Shown here piece after piece: positions 1 to 8,942 of a DNA stretch of 64,000 nt. Positions within the stretch are counted from its first letter, which is position 1, and the number at the start of each line of letters is the position of its first letter. A program made the translations under genes and the position numbers. The stretch is taken from NCBI RefSeq assembly GCF_014174515.1, contig NZ_JACJUG010000005.1, positions 62,001 to 126,000 of the forward strand, given 5' to 3'. The notes beneath the pieces are model-generated. The model was given only the letters and a program-made list of their open reading frames with translations, searched no databases and was not told the origin of the DNA. Origin of the DNA: Mitsuaria sp. WAJ17. GTDB lineage: Bacteria > Pseudomonadota > Gammaproteobacteria > Burkholderiales > Burkholderiaceae_C.

Positions 1-1209
1 CTGGACAGCCTGCTGCAGGTGACGTCTCCGCGGGCCTGGATCGTCCTCATGGCCCTGGGCCTCGTGACGGGCGCCGTGCTGCTGTGGGCCGTCTTCGGCC
101 GCCTGCCCAGCAAGGTCAGCGCGCAGCAGTGCATCCTGGTGAAGAGCGGCGGGATCACGCTCACCACCGCGCCCTCGAGCGGGCGGCTGACCGACCTCTC
201 CGTGGAGCGCGGAGACAGGGTCGTGCGTGGCCAGATCATCGGCCGCATCGACCAGTACGACACGCTGCAGAAGATCAAGGCGACCGAAGCCCGCCTGGCG
301 GAGGCACAGCAGCAGCTGCAGCAGACGCGCCAGGCCAACCAGGAGCTCGGCCGGCTGCGGGAGCTCAGCTACCAGCAGCAGCGCGACGCAGCCCTTGCGC
401 AGATCGCCGCGGCGGAGCGCCAGATCGGCCTGCTCAAGGAGCGCATCCGCTCCCAGCAGGCGCTCGTGGAACAGGGCCTGCTGACGCGCCAGACGCTCAT
501 CTCGACCCAGTTGGAGCTGAGCGCCGCTCAGCTGCAGGTGGAAGCCAGCAAGTCGCAGATCAAGCAGGCCGAGGTCAGCCGCGAGGACGCCAGCACCCGC
601 AGCAGCAACGAGATCGCCCTGGCAGCGCGCCAGGTCGAGGAGATCAAGTCCTCGCTCGACTCCCTGGCCCGCGAGGCCAAGACCTCGGGCCTGGTGGTGA
701 GCCCCGCCGCGGGCCGCATCCTCGAGGTCACCGTCAGCGACGGCCAGTTCGTGGACCGCGGCGCCGCCATGGTGAGCATCGAGTCCAGCGGCAACGACCG
801 GAACGAGGTGGAGGCCTTCATCTACCTGCCCGCCGCGGAGGGCAAGCGCATGCGCATCGGCATGAGCGCGGAGATCAGCCCCAGCACGGCCCGGCGGGAG
901 GAGTTCGGCTTCCTCTCGGGCAGCATCGCCTCCGTGGCCGAGTACCCATCGTCCGACCGTGGCCTGATGCAGGTCTTCGGCAATGAGAAGCTGGTGCAGC
1001 AGCTGGTCGGCACCACGCCGCCCATCCAGCTTGTGGCCACGCTGAATCCGGCGCCGGAGACGCCCAGCGGCTATGCCTGGTCCACGCGCCAGGGACCGCC
1101 CTTCACGATCCAGAACGGCACGCTGTGTCAGGCGTCTATCACCCTGTCCGTGCGCCGGCCGATCACCCTCGTCATCCCGGCGCTCAAGCGCCTCTTCGGC
1201 ACGGAGTGA
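1..1209 (+). CDS. NHLP/NHLM bacteriocin system secretion protein (HlyD-like), 5' end outside window
   Basis: The reading frame is open from base 1, so the true start lies upstream; the GTG at 19 is internal (LDSLLQ precedes it in frame and resembles the family N-terminus). One membrane segment lies near the start (WIVLMALGLVTGAVLLWAVF), then a periplasmic lipoyl-like half, a long coiled coil rich in Gln/Glu/Ala (about residues 85-215), the second lipoyl half (GLVVSPAAGRILEV) and a beta-barrel region. This is the membrane-fusion layout of HlyD adaptors, which link an inner-membrane ABC exporter to the cell exterior. The start resembles that of the NHLM bacteriocin-system adaptors, and the two ABC exporters directly downstream support that subfamily. 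The gene ends 7 bases before the next start, so the genes are probably co-transcribed. Confidence 0.88.
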   Translation: MDSLLQVTSPRAWIVLMALGLVTGAVLLWAVFGRLPSKVSAQQCILVKSGGITLTTAPSSGRLTDLSVERGDRVVRGQIIGRIDQYDTLQKIKATEARLAEAQQQLQQTRQANQELGRLRELSYQQQRDAALAQIAAAERQIGLLKERIRSQQALVEQGLLTRQTLISTQLELSAAQLQVEASKSQIKQAEVSREDASTRSSNEIALAARQVEEIKSSLDSLAREAKTSGLVVSPAAGRILEVTVSDGQFVDRGAAMVSIESSGNDRNEVEAFIYLPAAEGKRMRIGMSAEISPSTARREEFGFLSGSIASVAEYPSSDRGLMQVFGNEKLVQQLVGTTPPIQLVATLNPAPETPSGYAWSTRQGPPFTIQNGTLCQASITLSVRRPITLVIPALKRLFGTE

Positions 1210-1216
1210 CGTGGGC

Positions 1217-3409
1217 ATGCTTTCCCTGATCACGCGATGCTGGCATGCGCTTCGCGGCGGGCGTGGTGCCTCTCCTCGGGTCCGTGCACCCACGATCCTG
1301 CAGATGGAGGCCGTGGAGTGTGGTGCCGCCAGCCTGGCCATGGTGCTGGCCTACCACGGTCGCCACGTTTCGCTGGCAGAGCTGCGCACAGCCTGCGGCG
1401 TCTCCCGCGACGGGACCAAGGCCTTGAACCTCGTGAAGGCGGCTCGGGGCTACGGCCTGGAAGCCCGCGCCTTCAAGGCCGAGCCGGCACAGCTTGCCGG
1501 CCTCCCGCTGCCGGCGGTGCTGTACTGGAACTTCAACCACTTCCTCCTGCTCGAAGGCGTGGGGCGCGACACCTTCCATCTGAACGACCCGGCGCGCGGC
1601 CGGCGTGAGGTCAGCGCTGCGGAGTTCGACACGTCCTTCACCGGCATCGTGCTCACCTTCGGCAAGACCGAGCACTTTGAGCCCGGCGGGCGCCCAGACA
1701 GCCTTCTGGAAGCGCTGCGCTCACGCCTGGGCGACACGCGATGGGCCCTGACCTACCTGCTGCTGGTTGGGCTGCTGCTGGTCGTGCCCGGCATCGCCGT
1801 GCCGGCCTTCAGCGCGATCTTCATTGACACCATCCTCGTGGGCCAGCTGCAGGGCTGGATAGGGCCGCTGGTGCTCGGCATGGCCGCCACCAGCGCGCTG
1901 CTGGGTGCGCTGACCTGGCTGCAGCACTACTACCTGCTGCGACTGGAGGCACGCATCGCACTGGGCACCTCTGCGCGCTTCTTCTGGCATGTGCTGAGGC
2001 TGCCGCTGAGCTTCTTTCAGCAGCGCTCGGCCTCGGAGGTGAGCTCTCGGGTGCTCATCAACGCGCGTGTGGCCGAGGTGCTGTCCGGCGATCTTGTAGA
2101 TGCAACGCTGGGCCTCATCACCGCCACCTTCTTCGCCGCCGTCATGCTCTTCTATGACCCCTGGATGGGCATGCTCAGCATCGGCGTGGCCGGTGTGAAC
2201 TTCGGCCTGCTGCGCGCCGTCTCCGTGAAGCGCCGCGAGCTGAACATGCGCCTGGCGATAGACCAGAGCAAGGTCATGGGCACCTCGATGGACGGCCTCA
2301 TGCTCATCGAGACGCTCAAGGCTTCGGGCTGGGAGACCGACTTCTTCGCTCGATGGGCGGGCTTCCAGGCGCGGTTCGCGCGTTCGATGCAGGAGATGAG
2401 CCGGACCTCCATCCCGCTGGACCTCGCGCCCCGCTTGCTGAGCCTGCTGAACGCCACGGCGATCCTGGGCATCGGCGGCCTGCGCGTGATGAGCGGCGAG
2501 ATGTCCATGGGCTCGCTCGTGGCCTTCCAGATGCTGGTGGCCAGCTTCATGGGCCCAATCAATACGCTGGTCTCGCTGGGCGCGAAGCTGCAGAGCTTCC
2601 ACGGCGACGTGAAGCGGCTGGATGACGCGCTCGATGCCCCCATCGACACCGGCCCCGACGACGACAGCGAGGTTACCGACGGCACACGCTTGAGCGGTGC
2701 CCTGGAACTGCGGCAGCTCACCTTCGGCTTCAGCCGCATGGAGCCCCCGCTGCTGGAGAACTTCAACCTGCAGCTCAAGCCGGGGCAGCGCGTCGCCCTG
2801 GTCGGCCCCTCCGGCTGCGGCAAGTCCACGATCGCCAAGCTGGTGGCCGGATTGCACCAGCCCTGGCAGGGAGAGATCCTGCTGGACCGCATCCCGCGCA
2901 GCGCCGTGCCCCGCCACCAGCTGCTGAACTCGGTGGCCGTCGTGGATCAGGACATCTCGCTGTTCAGCGGCACCGTGCGGGACAACCTGACGCTGTGGGA
3001 CCGCACCGTGCCGGACTCCGTGATGATCCAGGCCGCCAGGGATGCCCAGATCCACGACTTCATCTCCTCCCGCCCCGGCGGCTACCAGAGCCTCGTCTCC
3101 GAGGGTGGCGCGAACTTCAGCGGCGGCCAGCGCCAGCGCCTGGAGATTGCCCGGGCCCTCAGCACGAATCCCCGGCTGCTGATCCTCGACGAGGCCACCA
3201 GCGCACTGGACCCGCTGACGGAGCGCCTGGTCGAGCAGAGCATCCGGCGGCGCGGCTGCAGCTGCCTCGTCATCGCGCACCGCCTGAGCGCCATCCGCGA
3301 CTGCGACGAAATCATCTTCCTGGAGCGCGGCAAGGTGCTGGAACGCGGCACTCACGCGACGCTCATGGCCCTCGGCGGCCATTACGCAAGGCTGGTGTCC
3401 GATGAGTGA
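1217..3409 (+). CDS. NHLP family bacteriocin export ABC transporter, C39 peptidase/permease/ATPase
   Basis: A 730-aa exporter of the peptidase-containing (PCAT) type. Residues about 22-145 form a C39 peptidase that would cut a leader after a double-glycine-type site: catalytic Cys35 (in ECGAAS), His108 (NFNHFLL) and Asp124 (LNDP) are all present. Membrane segments follow at about 180-460, then the nucleotide-binding domain with Walker A GPSGCGKST, signature FSGGQRQRLEIARAL, Walker B LLILDEATSALD and the H-loop IAHR. ATG 1217 was chosen because GGAG sits 10 bases upstream; GTG 1211 is in frame but only 4 bases from that GGAG. Its stop overlaps the next gene's start (GATGAGTGAG). Expected role: leader removal and export of a RiPP encoded upstream of the window. 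Confidence 0.93.
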   Translation: MLSLITRCWHALRGGRGASPRVRAPTILQMEAVECGAASLAMVLAYHGRHVSLAELRTACGVSRDGTKALNLVKAARGYGLEARAFKAEPAQLAGLPLPAVLYWNFNHFLLLEGVGRDTFHLNDPARGRREVSAAEFDTSFTGIVLTFGKTEHFEPGGRPDSLLEALRSRLGDTRWALTYLLLVGLLLVVPGIAVPAFSAIFIDTILVGQLQGWIGPLVLGMAATSALLGALTWLQHYYLLRLEARIALGTSARFFWHVLRLPLSFFQQRSASEVSSRVLINARVAEVLSGDLVDATLGLITATFFAAVMLFYDPWMGMLSIGVAGVNFGLLRAVSVKRRELNMRLAIDQSKVMGTSMDGLMLIETLKASGWETDFFARWAGFQARFARSMQEMSRTSIPLDLAPRLLSLLNATAILGIGGLRVMSGEMSMGSLVAFQMLVASFMGPINTLVSLGAKLQSFHGDVKRLDDALDAPIDTGPDDDSEVTDGTRLSGALELRQLTFGFSRMEPPLLENFNLQLKPGQRVALVGPSGCGKSTIAKLVAGLHQPWQGEILLDRIPRSAVPRHQLLNSVAVVDQDISLFSGTVRDNLTLWDRTVPDSVMIQAARDAQIHDFISSRPGGYQSLVSEGGANFSGGQRQRLEIARALSTNPRLLILDEATSALDPLTERLVEQSIRRRGCSCLVIAHRLSAIRDCDEIIFLERGKVLERGTHATLMALGGHYARLVSDE

Positions 3410-6071
3410 GCTGTCCGCCCTGATCCTGCGCTTCGAGCGTGCCGGCGCCCGGCGCATCGATGTGCGCGAGCCCTGTCAGCCCGCCGGGGCGCTGTGCCTC
3501 GTTACCTCGGGGCCTGCGGACCTGTTCCTCACCATCACGGACACCGATGGCGGCACCCGGCGGTCGCACTGGCAATGCCTCGAGCCCGGGCAGGTCTTCG
3601 CCCTGCCGGTGGTGCCCGATGGGGCCGAGGACGGTTGGACCCTGCAGGCCCGCGAGCACGCGCAGTGCCTCGTGCTGCCCGAGGGGGCCGAGGACCAGGG
3701 GCCGGAGGGCGCCACGGCCCTGACGGCGGCCCTGGGGCAGTGGTTGGCCCTGCTGGAGCCACCCTCGCGGGAGGAGGGCGCGACCGCGGCCGCCCCTGCA
3801 GGCCAGGCCCCACGCCTGCAGGCGCTCCTGGATGCAGGGCGAGCCGGACTGCGGGCCGCTCATGAGCGCCGGCGCGAGGAGGAGATCGAGGAGGAAATCC
3901 GCCTGCAGCGCAAGGCGGTCCTCAGCCGCCAGGCGCTGTCGCAGGCGCTGGGGCATCTCGCCTCGCTCTTCTCCCCGAGCACCGAAGGTGACGAGGTCGA
4001 GGGCGATGCGCTGCTCGTGGCCTGCCAGTTGCTGGGCGCACGCCAGGGCATCGAATTCAAGCCCCCCACGCCAGGCCAACCCGCAGGCAAGCGGGGGCCG
4101 CTGGGCACCCTGGCCGAGGCCTCCGGCGTGCGCATGCGCACGACGATGCTCAAGGGGCGCTGGTGGGAGGAAGACAACGGCCCCCTGCTGACCTTCGTCA
4201 CCGAGGGGCGTCGGCCCGTGGCCCTGCTGCGCAATGCACAAGGGCGCTACGAGGCCGTGGGCCCCAAGGACGGCCTGCACTTTCTCGTGGACGAGACGAG
4301 CGTGCAAGGCCTGTCGACGCTGGCCTTCCAGTTCTACCGCAAGCTGCCGTCCACCGCGGTCGGCGTCGCCGAGTTGCTGCGCTTCTGCCTGCGGGACCTG
4401 CACCGCGACGCCCGCGGCGTCCTGCTCATCGGGCTGCTGGGCACGCTGCTGTCCACGCTGATCCCCATCGCCAGCGGTCACCTGTTTGACGACATCATCC
4501 CGGCGGCTGACAGCAGCCAGCTGGCGCAGATCCTGGCGCTGCTGGCCGTCATCGCGGTGGCCAGCTTCGTCTTCGAGCTGTACCGTGCCCAGCTGCTGCT
4601 GCGCATCGAGAGCCGGGCCGGCAGCGACCTCCAGGCGGCAATCTGGGACCGCGTGCTGAAGCTGCCGGTGCCCTTCTTCCGCAACTTCTCGGCAGGAGAC
4701 CTGGCCACCCGCATCAACGGCATCAACGAGATCCGTCAGCTGCTGTCCGGCGCGCTCATCGGCTCCGCCATGAACTGCCTGTTCTCGATGGTGAACCTCG
4801 TCCTGATGCTGCACTACAGCGTGCCGCTGACGGCGCTGGCCGTGGCGCTCGTGCTGGTGGCGGCGGGCTTCCATGCCTTCATCGGACGGCGGCGCTACCG
4901 CTACACCAAGGCCAGCGCGGACATCCGGGGCGAGACGGCTGGCCGTGCGCTCGAGTACCTGAGCGGCTTGTCGAAGCTGCGCATGACCGGCGCGGAATCC
5001 AAGGCCTTCGCCAACTGGAGCCGGCATTTCGCTGACCAGCAGCGCCTGCAGATGCAGTCCGGCCTGCTGGGCTGCGTCACCCAGGTCTTCAACAGCGTCT
5101 TTCCCGTGCTGACCAACGCCCTGCTGTTCGCGCTGATCTCCTCGTCGGCGTTGTCGCAGCACACGGAGCGCTTCTCCAGCGGCGACTTTGTGGCCTTCAG
5201 CGCGCTGTTCGCGCTGTTCCTGAACGCCATGCTGGGCCTGGTGCGGATCGGCGTGACGCTGCTGGACGTCATCCCGATCTACCAGCGCGCCCTGCCCATC
5301 CTCACGGCCACACCCGAAGCCGGCGAGCGCCGCCGGGACCCAGGCCGGCTGCGAGGCGCCATCGAGGTCGCCAGTCTCAGCTTCAGCTATCCCGGCTCCG
5401 AGCAGCCGGTGCTGCAGGACGTGTCTCTGACGGTCGAGCCCGGCCAGTTCGTAGCGCTGGTGGGCGAGTCGGGCTCCGGAAAGTCCACGCTGCTGCGCCT
5501 GCTGCTGGGCTTCGAGAAGGCACAGCAGGGCGACATCTACTACGACCGTCAAAACCTCCATGACATCGACCTCGTGGCGCTGCGCAGCCAGCTGGGCGTC
5601 GTGCTGCAGGGTGGCAAGGTGATGAGTGGGGACATCTTCAAGAACATCGTCGGCGCGTCCTCGCTCTCGCTGGATGACGCCTGGGAGGCCGCGCGGTCCA
5701 GCGGACTCGCCGCGGACATCCAGGCCATGCCCATGGGCATGCACACCGTGGTGAGCGACGGCGGCAGCACGCTGTCCGGCGGGCAGCGCCAGCGCCTGAT
5801 CATCGCTCGCGCCATCGCGCACAAGCCCGCCATCGTCTACTTCGACGAGGCCACCAGCGCCCTGGACAACCGGACCCAGGCCATCGTCAGCGAAAGCCTG
5901 GGCCAGCTGCGAGCCTCACGCATCGTGATCGCCCACCGGCTCAGCACAATCCTCCATGCCGACTGCATCTACGTCCTGGACAAGGGACGCATCGTGCAGC
6001 GGGGCACCTATTCAACGCTGATGCAGACGCCGGGCCTGTTCGCCGACATGGCCAAGCGTCAACTTGCCTGA
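3402..6071 (+). CDS. NHLP family bacteriocin export ABC transporter, permease/ATPase subunit
   Basis: An 889-aa protein, the second ABC exporter of NHLP systems. The N-terminal third (about 1-330) has no peptidase; it is a cytoplasmic region with an acidic/Arg-rich coiled stretch near 145-170, typical of this long subunit. Membrane segments span about 340-610. The ATPase domain carries GESGSGKST (about residue 688), LSGGQRQRLIIARAIA, AIVYFDEATSALD and IAHRLSTI, so it should be active. The start overlaps the preceding stop by 8 bases, which indicates translational coupling and suggests that the two ABC proteins act as a pair. The family is known from NHLP/Nif11-leader peptide clusters; the cargo is not visible here. 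Confidence 0.92.
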   Translation: MSELSALILRFERAGARRIDVREPCQPAGALCLVTSGPADLFLTITDTDGGTRRSHWQCLEPGQVFALPVVPDGAEDGWTLQAREHAQCLVLPEGAEDQGPEGATALTAALGQWLALLEPPSREEGATAAAPAGQAPRLQALLDAGRAGLRAAHERRREEEIEEEIRLQRKAVLSRQALSQALGHLASLFSPSTEGDEVEGDALLVACQLLGARQGIEFKPPTPGQPAGKRGPLGTLAEASGVRMRTTMLKGRWWEEDNGPLLTFVTEGRRPVALLRNAQGRYEAVGPKDGLHFLVDETSVQGLSTLAFQFYRKLPSTAVGVAELLRFCLRDLHRDARGVLLIGLLGTLLSTLIPIASGHLFDDIIPAADSSQLAQILALLAVIAVASFVFELYRAQLLLRIESRAGSDLQAAIWDRVLKLPVPFFRNFSAGDLATRINGINEIRQLLSGALIGSAMNCLFSMVNLVLMLHYSVPLTALAVALVLVAAGFHAFIGRRRYRYTKASADIRGETAGRALEYLSGLSKLRMTGAESKAFANWSRHFADQQRLQMQSGLLGCVTQVFNSVFPVLTNALLFALISSSALSQHTERFSSGDFVAFSALFALFLNAMLGLVRIGVTLLDVIPIYQRALPILTATPEAGERRRDPGRLRGAIEVASLSFSYPGSEQPVLQDVSLTVEPGQFVALVGESGSGKSTLLRLLLGFEKAQQGDIYYDRQNLHDIDLVALRSQLGVVLQGGKVMSGDIFKNIVGASSLSLDDAWEAARSSGLAADIQAMPMGMHTVVSDGGSTLSGGQRQRLIIARAIAHKPAIVYFDEATSALDNRTQAIVSESLGQLRASRIVIAHRLSTILHADCIYVLDKGRIVQRGTYSTLMQTPGLFADMAKRQLA

Positions 6072-6078
6072 GCCCACC

Positions 6079-7311
6079 ATGCGCCGAGTTCCCCCCTTCC
6101 CCACCCTGCTGCAGCGGCTGTGCCTGTGCCTGTGTCTGCTGCTCGCAGCCTGCCAGAAGCTCAGCCCTCAGCAGGAACGCGAGCAGCGCCTCGCGGCCTC
6201 CCGCGGTGACCTCCTGGTGGCCCTGGCCTGGCCACTGGGCGGCGGCAAGTCCACGCTGCTCAAGGGGGTTCAGCTCGCGACGGAGCAGGTGAATGCGGGC
6301 GGTGGCGCCTTCGACGGGCGTGCGCTGCGGCTGCTGGTCAAGGACGATGGCGGCACGCTGGCCCATGGCCGCATGGCCGCGCAGGAGATCGCCAACCACG
6401 AGGACGTGGTGGCCACGATCGGCCACCTCAACACCTTCATCGCCATTCCGGCCGCCCGCATCTACGAGCGGGCCGGCATCCTCTACCTCTCGCCTGGCTC
6501 GAGCGGCAACAAGCTCACCGAGGGCGGCAGCAGCCTCACCTTCCGGACGCTGCAGAACAACAGCGACCAGGGGCGCCAGATCTGCGACTACGCGCGCAGC
6601 CAGGGCCTGCACAACATCGCGGTCTACTACATCAAGAACGAGTACGGCACGGACCTGGCCAACCACTTCGAGCAGCAGTGCCGCGAGATGGGCGTGCAGA
6701 TCGCCGACCGCCGCTCCTACCGCATGGGTGGGGACCACTACGCGGCCGTGATGCACGACTGGGCCTCGCTGCTGCACTTCGACGCCATCTTCCTGGCCGG
6801 CTCACTGCCGGAGAGCGCCCAGATTGTGAGGGAGGCGCGCCAGGCCGGTATCCGCGTGCCGATCTTCGGCGCGGCCGGCCTGGACTCACTGCAGCTGATC
6901 GAACTGGGCGGGCGCGATGTCGAGGGCGTCGTGGTGTTCTCCCAGTTCAGCCATCAGACACCGCGGCCGGAGGTCGCGGCCTTCGTGAAGGCCTACCAGG
7001 CCCGCTTCGGCACGCTGCCGGACAGCAGCGCTGCCCAGGGCTACGACACGATGATGCTGCTGGCCCGCGCCCTGCGCGACGCTCGGTCGGCCGTGCCCGC
7101 ACGCATTGCCGAGTCCCTGCGGCAGGTGCGCGGCTTCCAGGGGGTGACCGGGGCGTTCGATGTCAGCGCCAGCGGCGACGTGATCGGCAAGGTGATGACG
7201 CCGCTGGTGGTGCGCGAAGGCCGTTTCCAGCGTCTGGAGGCCCCAGCCCTTGCGACCTCCGCGGCGGCGGGAGGCGCTGCGGCGTCGGACGCCGCGGTGC
7301 CTCCCCCCTGA
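6079..7311 (+). CDS. Branched-chain-amino-acid-type substrate-binding lipoprotein in the NHLP locus
   Basis: A 410-aa protein of the type I periplasmic binding fold (LivJ-like). The N-terminus is Arg-rich, hydrophobic and ends in the lipobox LLAAC with Cys25 as the lipidation site, so it is a lipoprotein facing the periplasm. Family features include a strand-rich start followed by KGVQLATEQVNAGG and KDDGG. ATG 6079 lies 7 bases after the previous stop; a TTG at 6064 would overlap but spoils the signal peptide. No permease of the Liv type is nearby, so it may sense or present a ligand for the exporter rather than serve amino-acid uptake (inference from context). The C-terminal ~20 residues are low-complexity Ala/Pro. 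Confidence 0.82.
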   Translation: MRRVPPFPTLLQRLCLCLCLLLAACQKLSPQQEREQRLAASRGDLLVALAWPLGGGKSTLLKGVQLATEQVNAGGGAFDGRALRLLVKDDGGTLAHGRMAAQEIANHEDVVATIGHLNTFIAIPAARIYERAGILYLSPGSSGNKLTEGGSSLTFRTLQNNSDQGRQICDYARSQGLHNIAVYYIKNEYGTDLANHFEQQCREMGVQIADRRSYRMGGDHYAAVMHDWASLLHFDAIFLAGSLPESAQIVREARQAGIRVPIFGAAGLDSLQLIELGGRDVEGVVVFSQFSHQTPRPEVAAFVKAYQARFGTLPDSSAAQGYDTMMLLARALRDARSAVPARIAESLRQVRGFQGVTGAFDVSASGDVIGKVMTPLVVREGRFQRLEAPALATSAAAGGAAASDAAVPPP

Positions 7312-7449
7312 TTTCGCATCCAGCGGCGCCCGAGGTAGCCTTGCGGGCTGGCGCAGGCCGGATACGGCCGGTGCGCAGAACCCCGCACGGCGCAGGATGG
7401 AACGGCGCCCTCAATCCCCGGATCTCGCCCGCCGCCCACCCGGCCTGAC

Positions 7450-8916
7450 ATGAACGACACGAGCTCTTCCCCAGCCCCGGCTTCCCCCGCCGCCTTTGCG
7501 GCGGGCTGCATCGACCACGCGCAGCTCCTGCAGGGCTGGCGTGAGCTGCAGCGCGGGGGCGTGCTGCTGGCCGATGTCTTCGCGCAGTCCTGGCAGCGCG
7601 CGGCATGGGTCCTGCGCAATGGCCGCCTGCACAGCGGCGAGGCGAGGACCGAGCAGGGCGTGGGCCTGCGCTGCGTCGGCGAGGGCTGCAGCGCCCTGGT
7701 CAACGGGGCCGACCTGGACCCGGCCAGCTTCGAAGCCGCATTGCGCGGTGCGCAGGAAGCGCTGCGCAGCTTCCCTCGCCGGCACCGGTCGCCGCACAGC
7801 CCCCGGGGGGTGATCCATGTGGCGCCGGGCCCTGCGTCCCGGCCCACGGTCCTCGATCCGCCCGATGCCCGACTGGCACCCGAACAAGTGCAGGCTTGGC
7901 TGGTCGGCATCGAGGACGGGCTGCGCAGGGAGATTCCGGGGGTGCTCGATGTGGAGCTCGCGCTGCGTCACGAGGAGTGCCGAACGCTGCTCGTGAGCCC
8001 GCAGGGGCAGCCTGTGGCCGAGCGGCGGCGCTACACCTGGCTGGAGTTGGAGCTGGTGGCCACGGGCCGCCCTGATCCGGTTGCCGTGTTTCGGACGCTG
8101 GGATGGCGCGCAGGCTCCCCGACGCCGCAAGCCGCCGCGCTGGCGACCTTCCTGAGCGCCTTCTGCGAGGCCGTGGCCCAGCAGCGCGAGGCTAGGCCGG
8201 CGCCCGCCGGCCCCCTGCCCCTGGTGCTGGGCCCCGGTGGCCCGGGGCTGCTGATGCATGAGGTGATCGGCCACGCACTGGAGGGGGACGCGCTGCACAA
8301 AGGCATCTCGCCCTTCTCTGGACAGTTGGGCCGGCGCATCGCCGCCCCCTGCGTGCAGCTGGTGGACGATGGCACCCGCGCGGGGGCCTGGGGCAGCCTG
8401 CAGTGCGACGACGAGGGTCAGCCCAGCCGCACGACCGTGCTGATCGAGAACGGGCGTCTGCGAGGCGGCCTGCACGACCAGACCAGCGCGATGCGCATGG
8501 GCGTGCCGCACAGTGCCAATGCCCGACGCGCAAGTGCAGCCAGCCTGCCGCAGCCCCGCATGACCAACACCTGTCTGCTGCCTGGCCATGCGGACCCCGG
8601 CGAGATCCTCGCCTCGGTCCAGCATGGCGTGTACATCGCCGAACTCGCGGGCGGCCAGGCCAACATCAGCACCGGCACCTTCACCTTCGAGTCCGATCAG
8701 GCCTTCCTCATCGAGCACGGACGGATCACCGCACCCCTGCTCGGCTGCACCTTCACCGGCACCAGTCGCGAGGTGCTGCGCAACGTCCGGCTCGTAGGCA
8801 GCGACTTCGCCATGGACCCGGGCTACGGCACTTGCGTCAAGAAGGGGCAGCGCCTGCATGTCGGCTTCGGGCAGCCCACGGTACGTGTCGATGGCCTGAC
8901 CGTCGGCGGCCGCTAG
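7450..8916 (+). CDS. TldD/PmbA-family zinc metalloprotease, solitary
   Basis: A 488-aa protein matching the TldD subunit rather than TldE: it has the active-site helix HEVIGH (residues 270-275, in LLMHEVIGHALEGD) and a late Cys462 in GTCVKKGQ, the position of the third zinc ligand in E. coli TldD. The C-terminus has the family pattern LPGHADPGEI...GGQANIS...LTVGG. TldD works with TldE as a heterodimer in E. coli, where the pair trims the microcin B17 leader. No TldE gene follows here, so this protein may act as a homodimer or with a distant partner. It is separated from the binding-protein gene by 138 bases. Likely role, from context: proteolysis of the exported RiPP or its leader. Confidence 0.88.
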   Translation: MNDTSSSPAPASPAAFAAGCIDHAQLLQGWRELQRGGVLLADVFAQSWQRAAWVLRNGRLHSGEARTEQGVGLRCVGEGCSALVNGADLDPASFEAALRGAQEALRSFPRRHRSPHSPRGVIHVAPGPASRPTVLDPPDARLAPEQVQAWLVGIEDGLRREIPGVLDVELALRHEECRTLLVSPQGQPVAERRRYTWLELELVATGRPDPVAVFRTLGWRAGSPTPQAAALATFLSAFCEAVAQQREARPAPAGPLPLVLGPGGPGLLMHEVIGHALEGDALHKGISPFSGQLGRRIAAPCVQLVDDGTRAGAWGSLQCDDEGQPSRTTVLIENGRLRGGLHDQTSAMRMGVPHSANARRASAASLPQPRMTNTCLLPGHADPGEILASVQHGVYIAELAGGQANISTGTFTFESDQAFLIEHGRITAPLLGCTFTGTSREVLRNVRLVGSDFAMDPGYGTCVKKGQRLHVGFGQPTVRVDGLTVGGR

Positions 8917-8942
8917 GCGCCTCTCTCACCGCTCACCCAGCC

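Noticed and set aside
3363..5822. Long minus-strand frame (819 codons) opposite the second NHLP ABC gene
   Set aside because: High-GC shadow of the plus-strand gene; composition is His/Gln/Gly-rich and no domain is visible.
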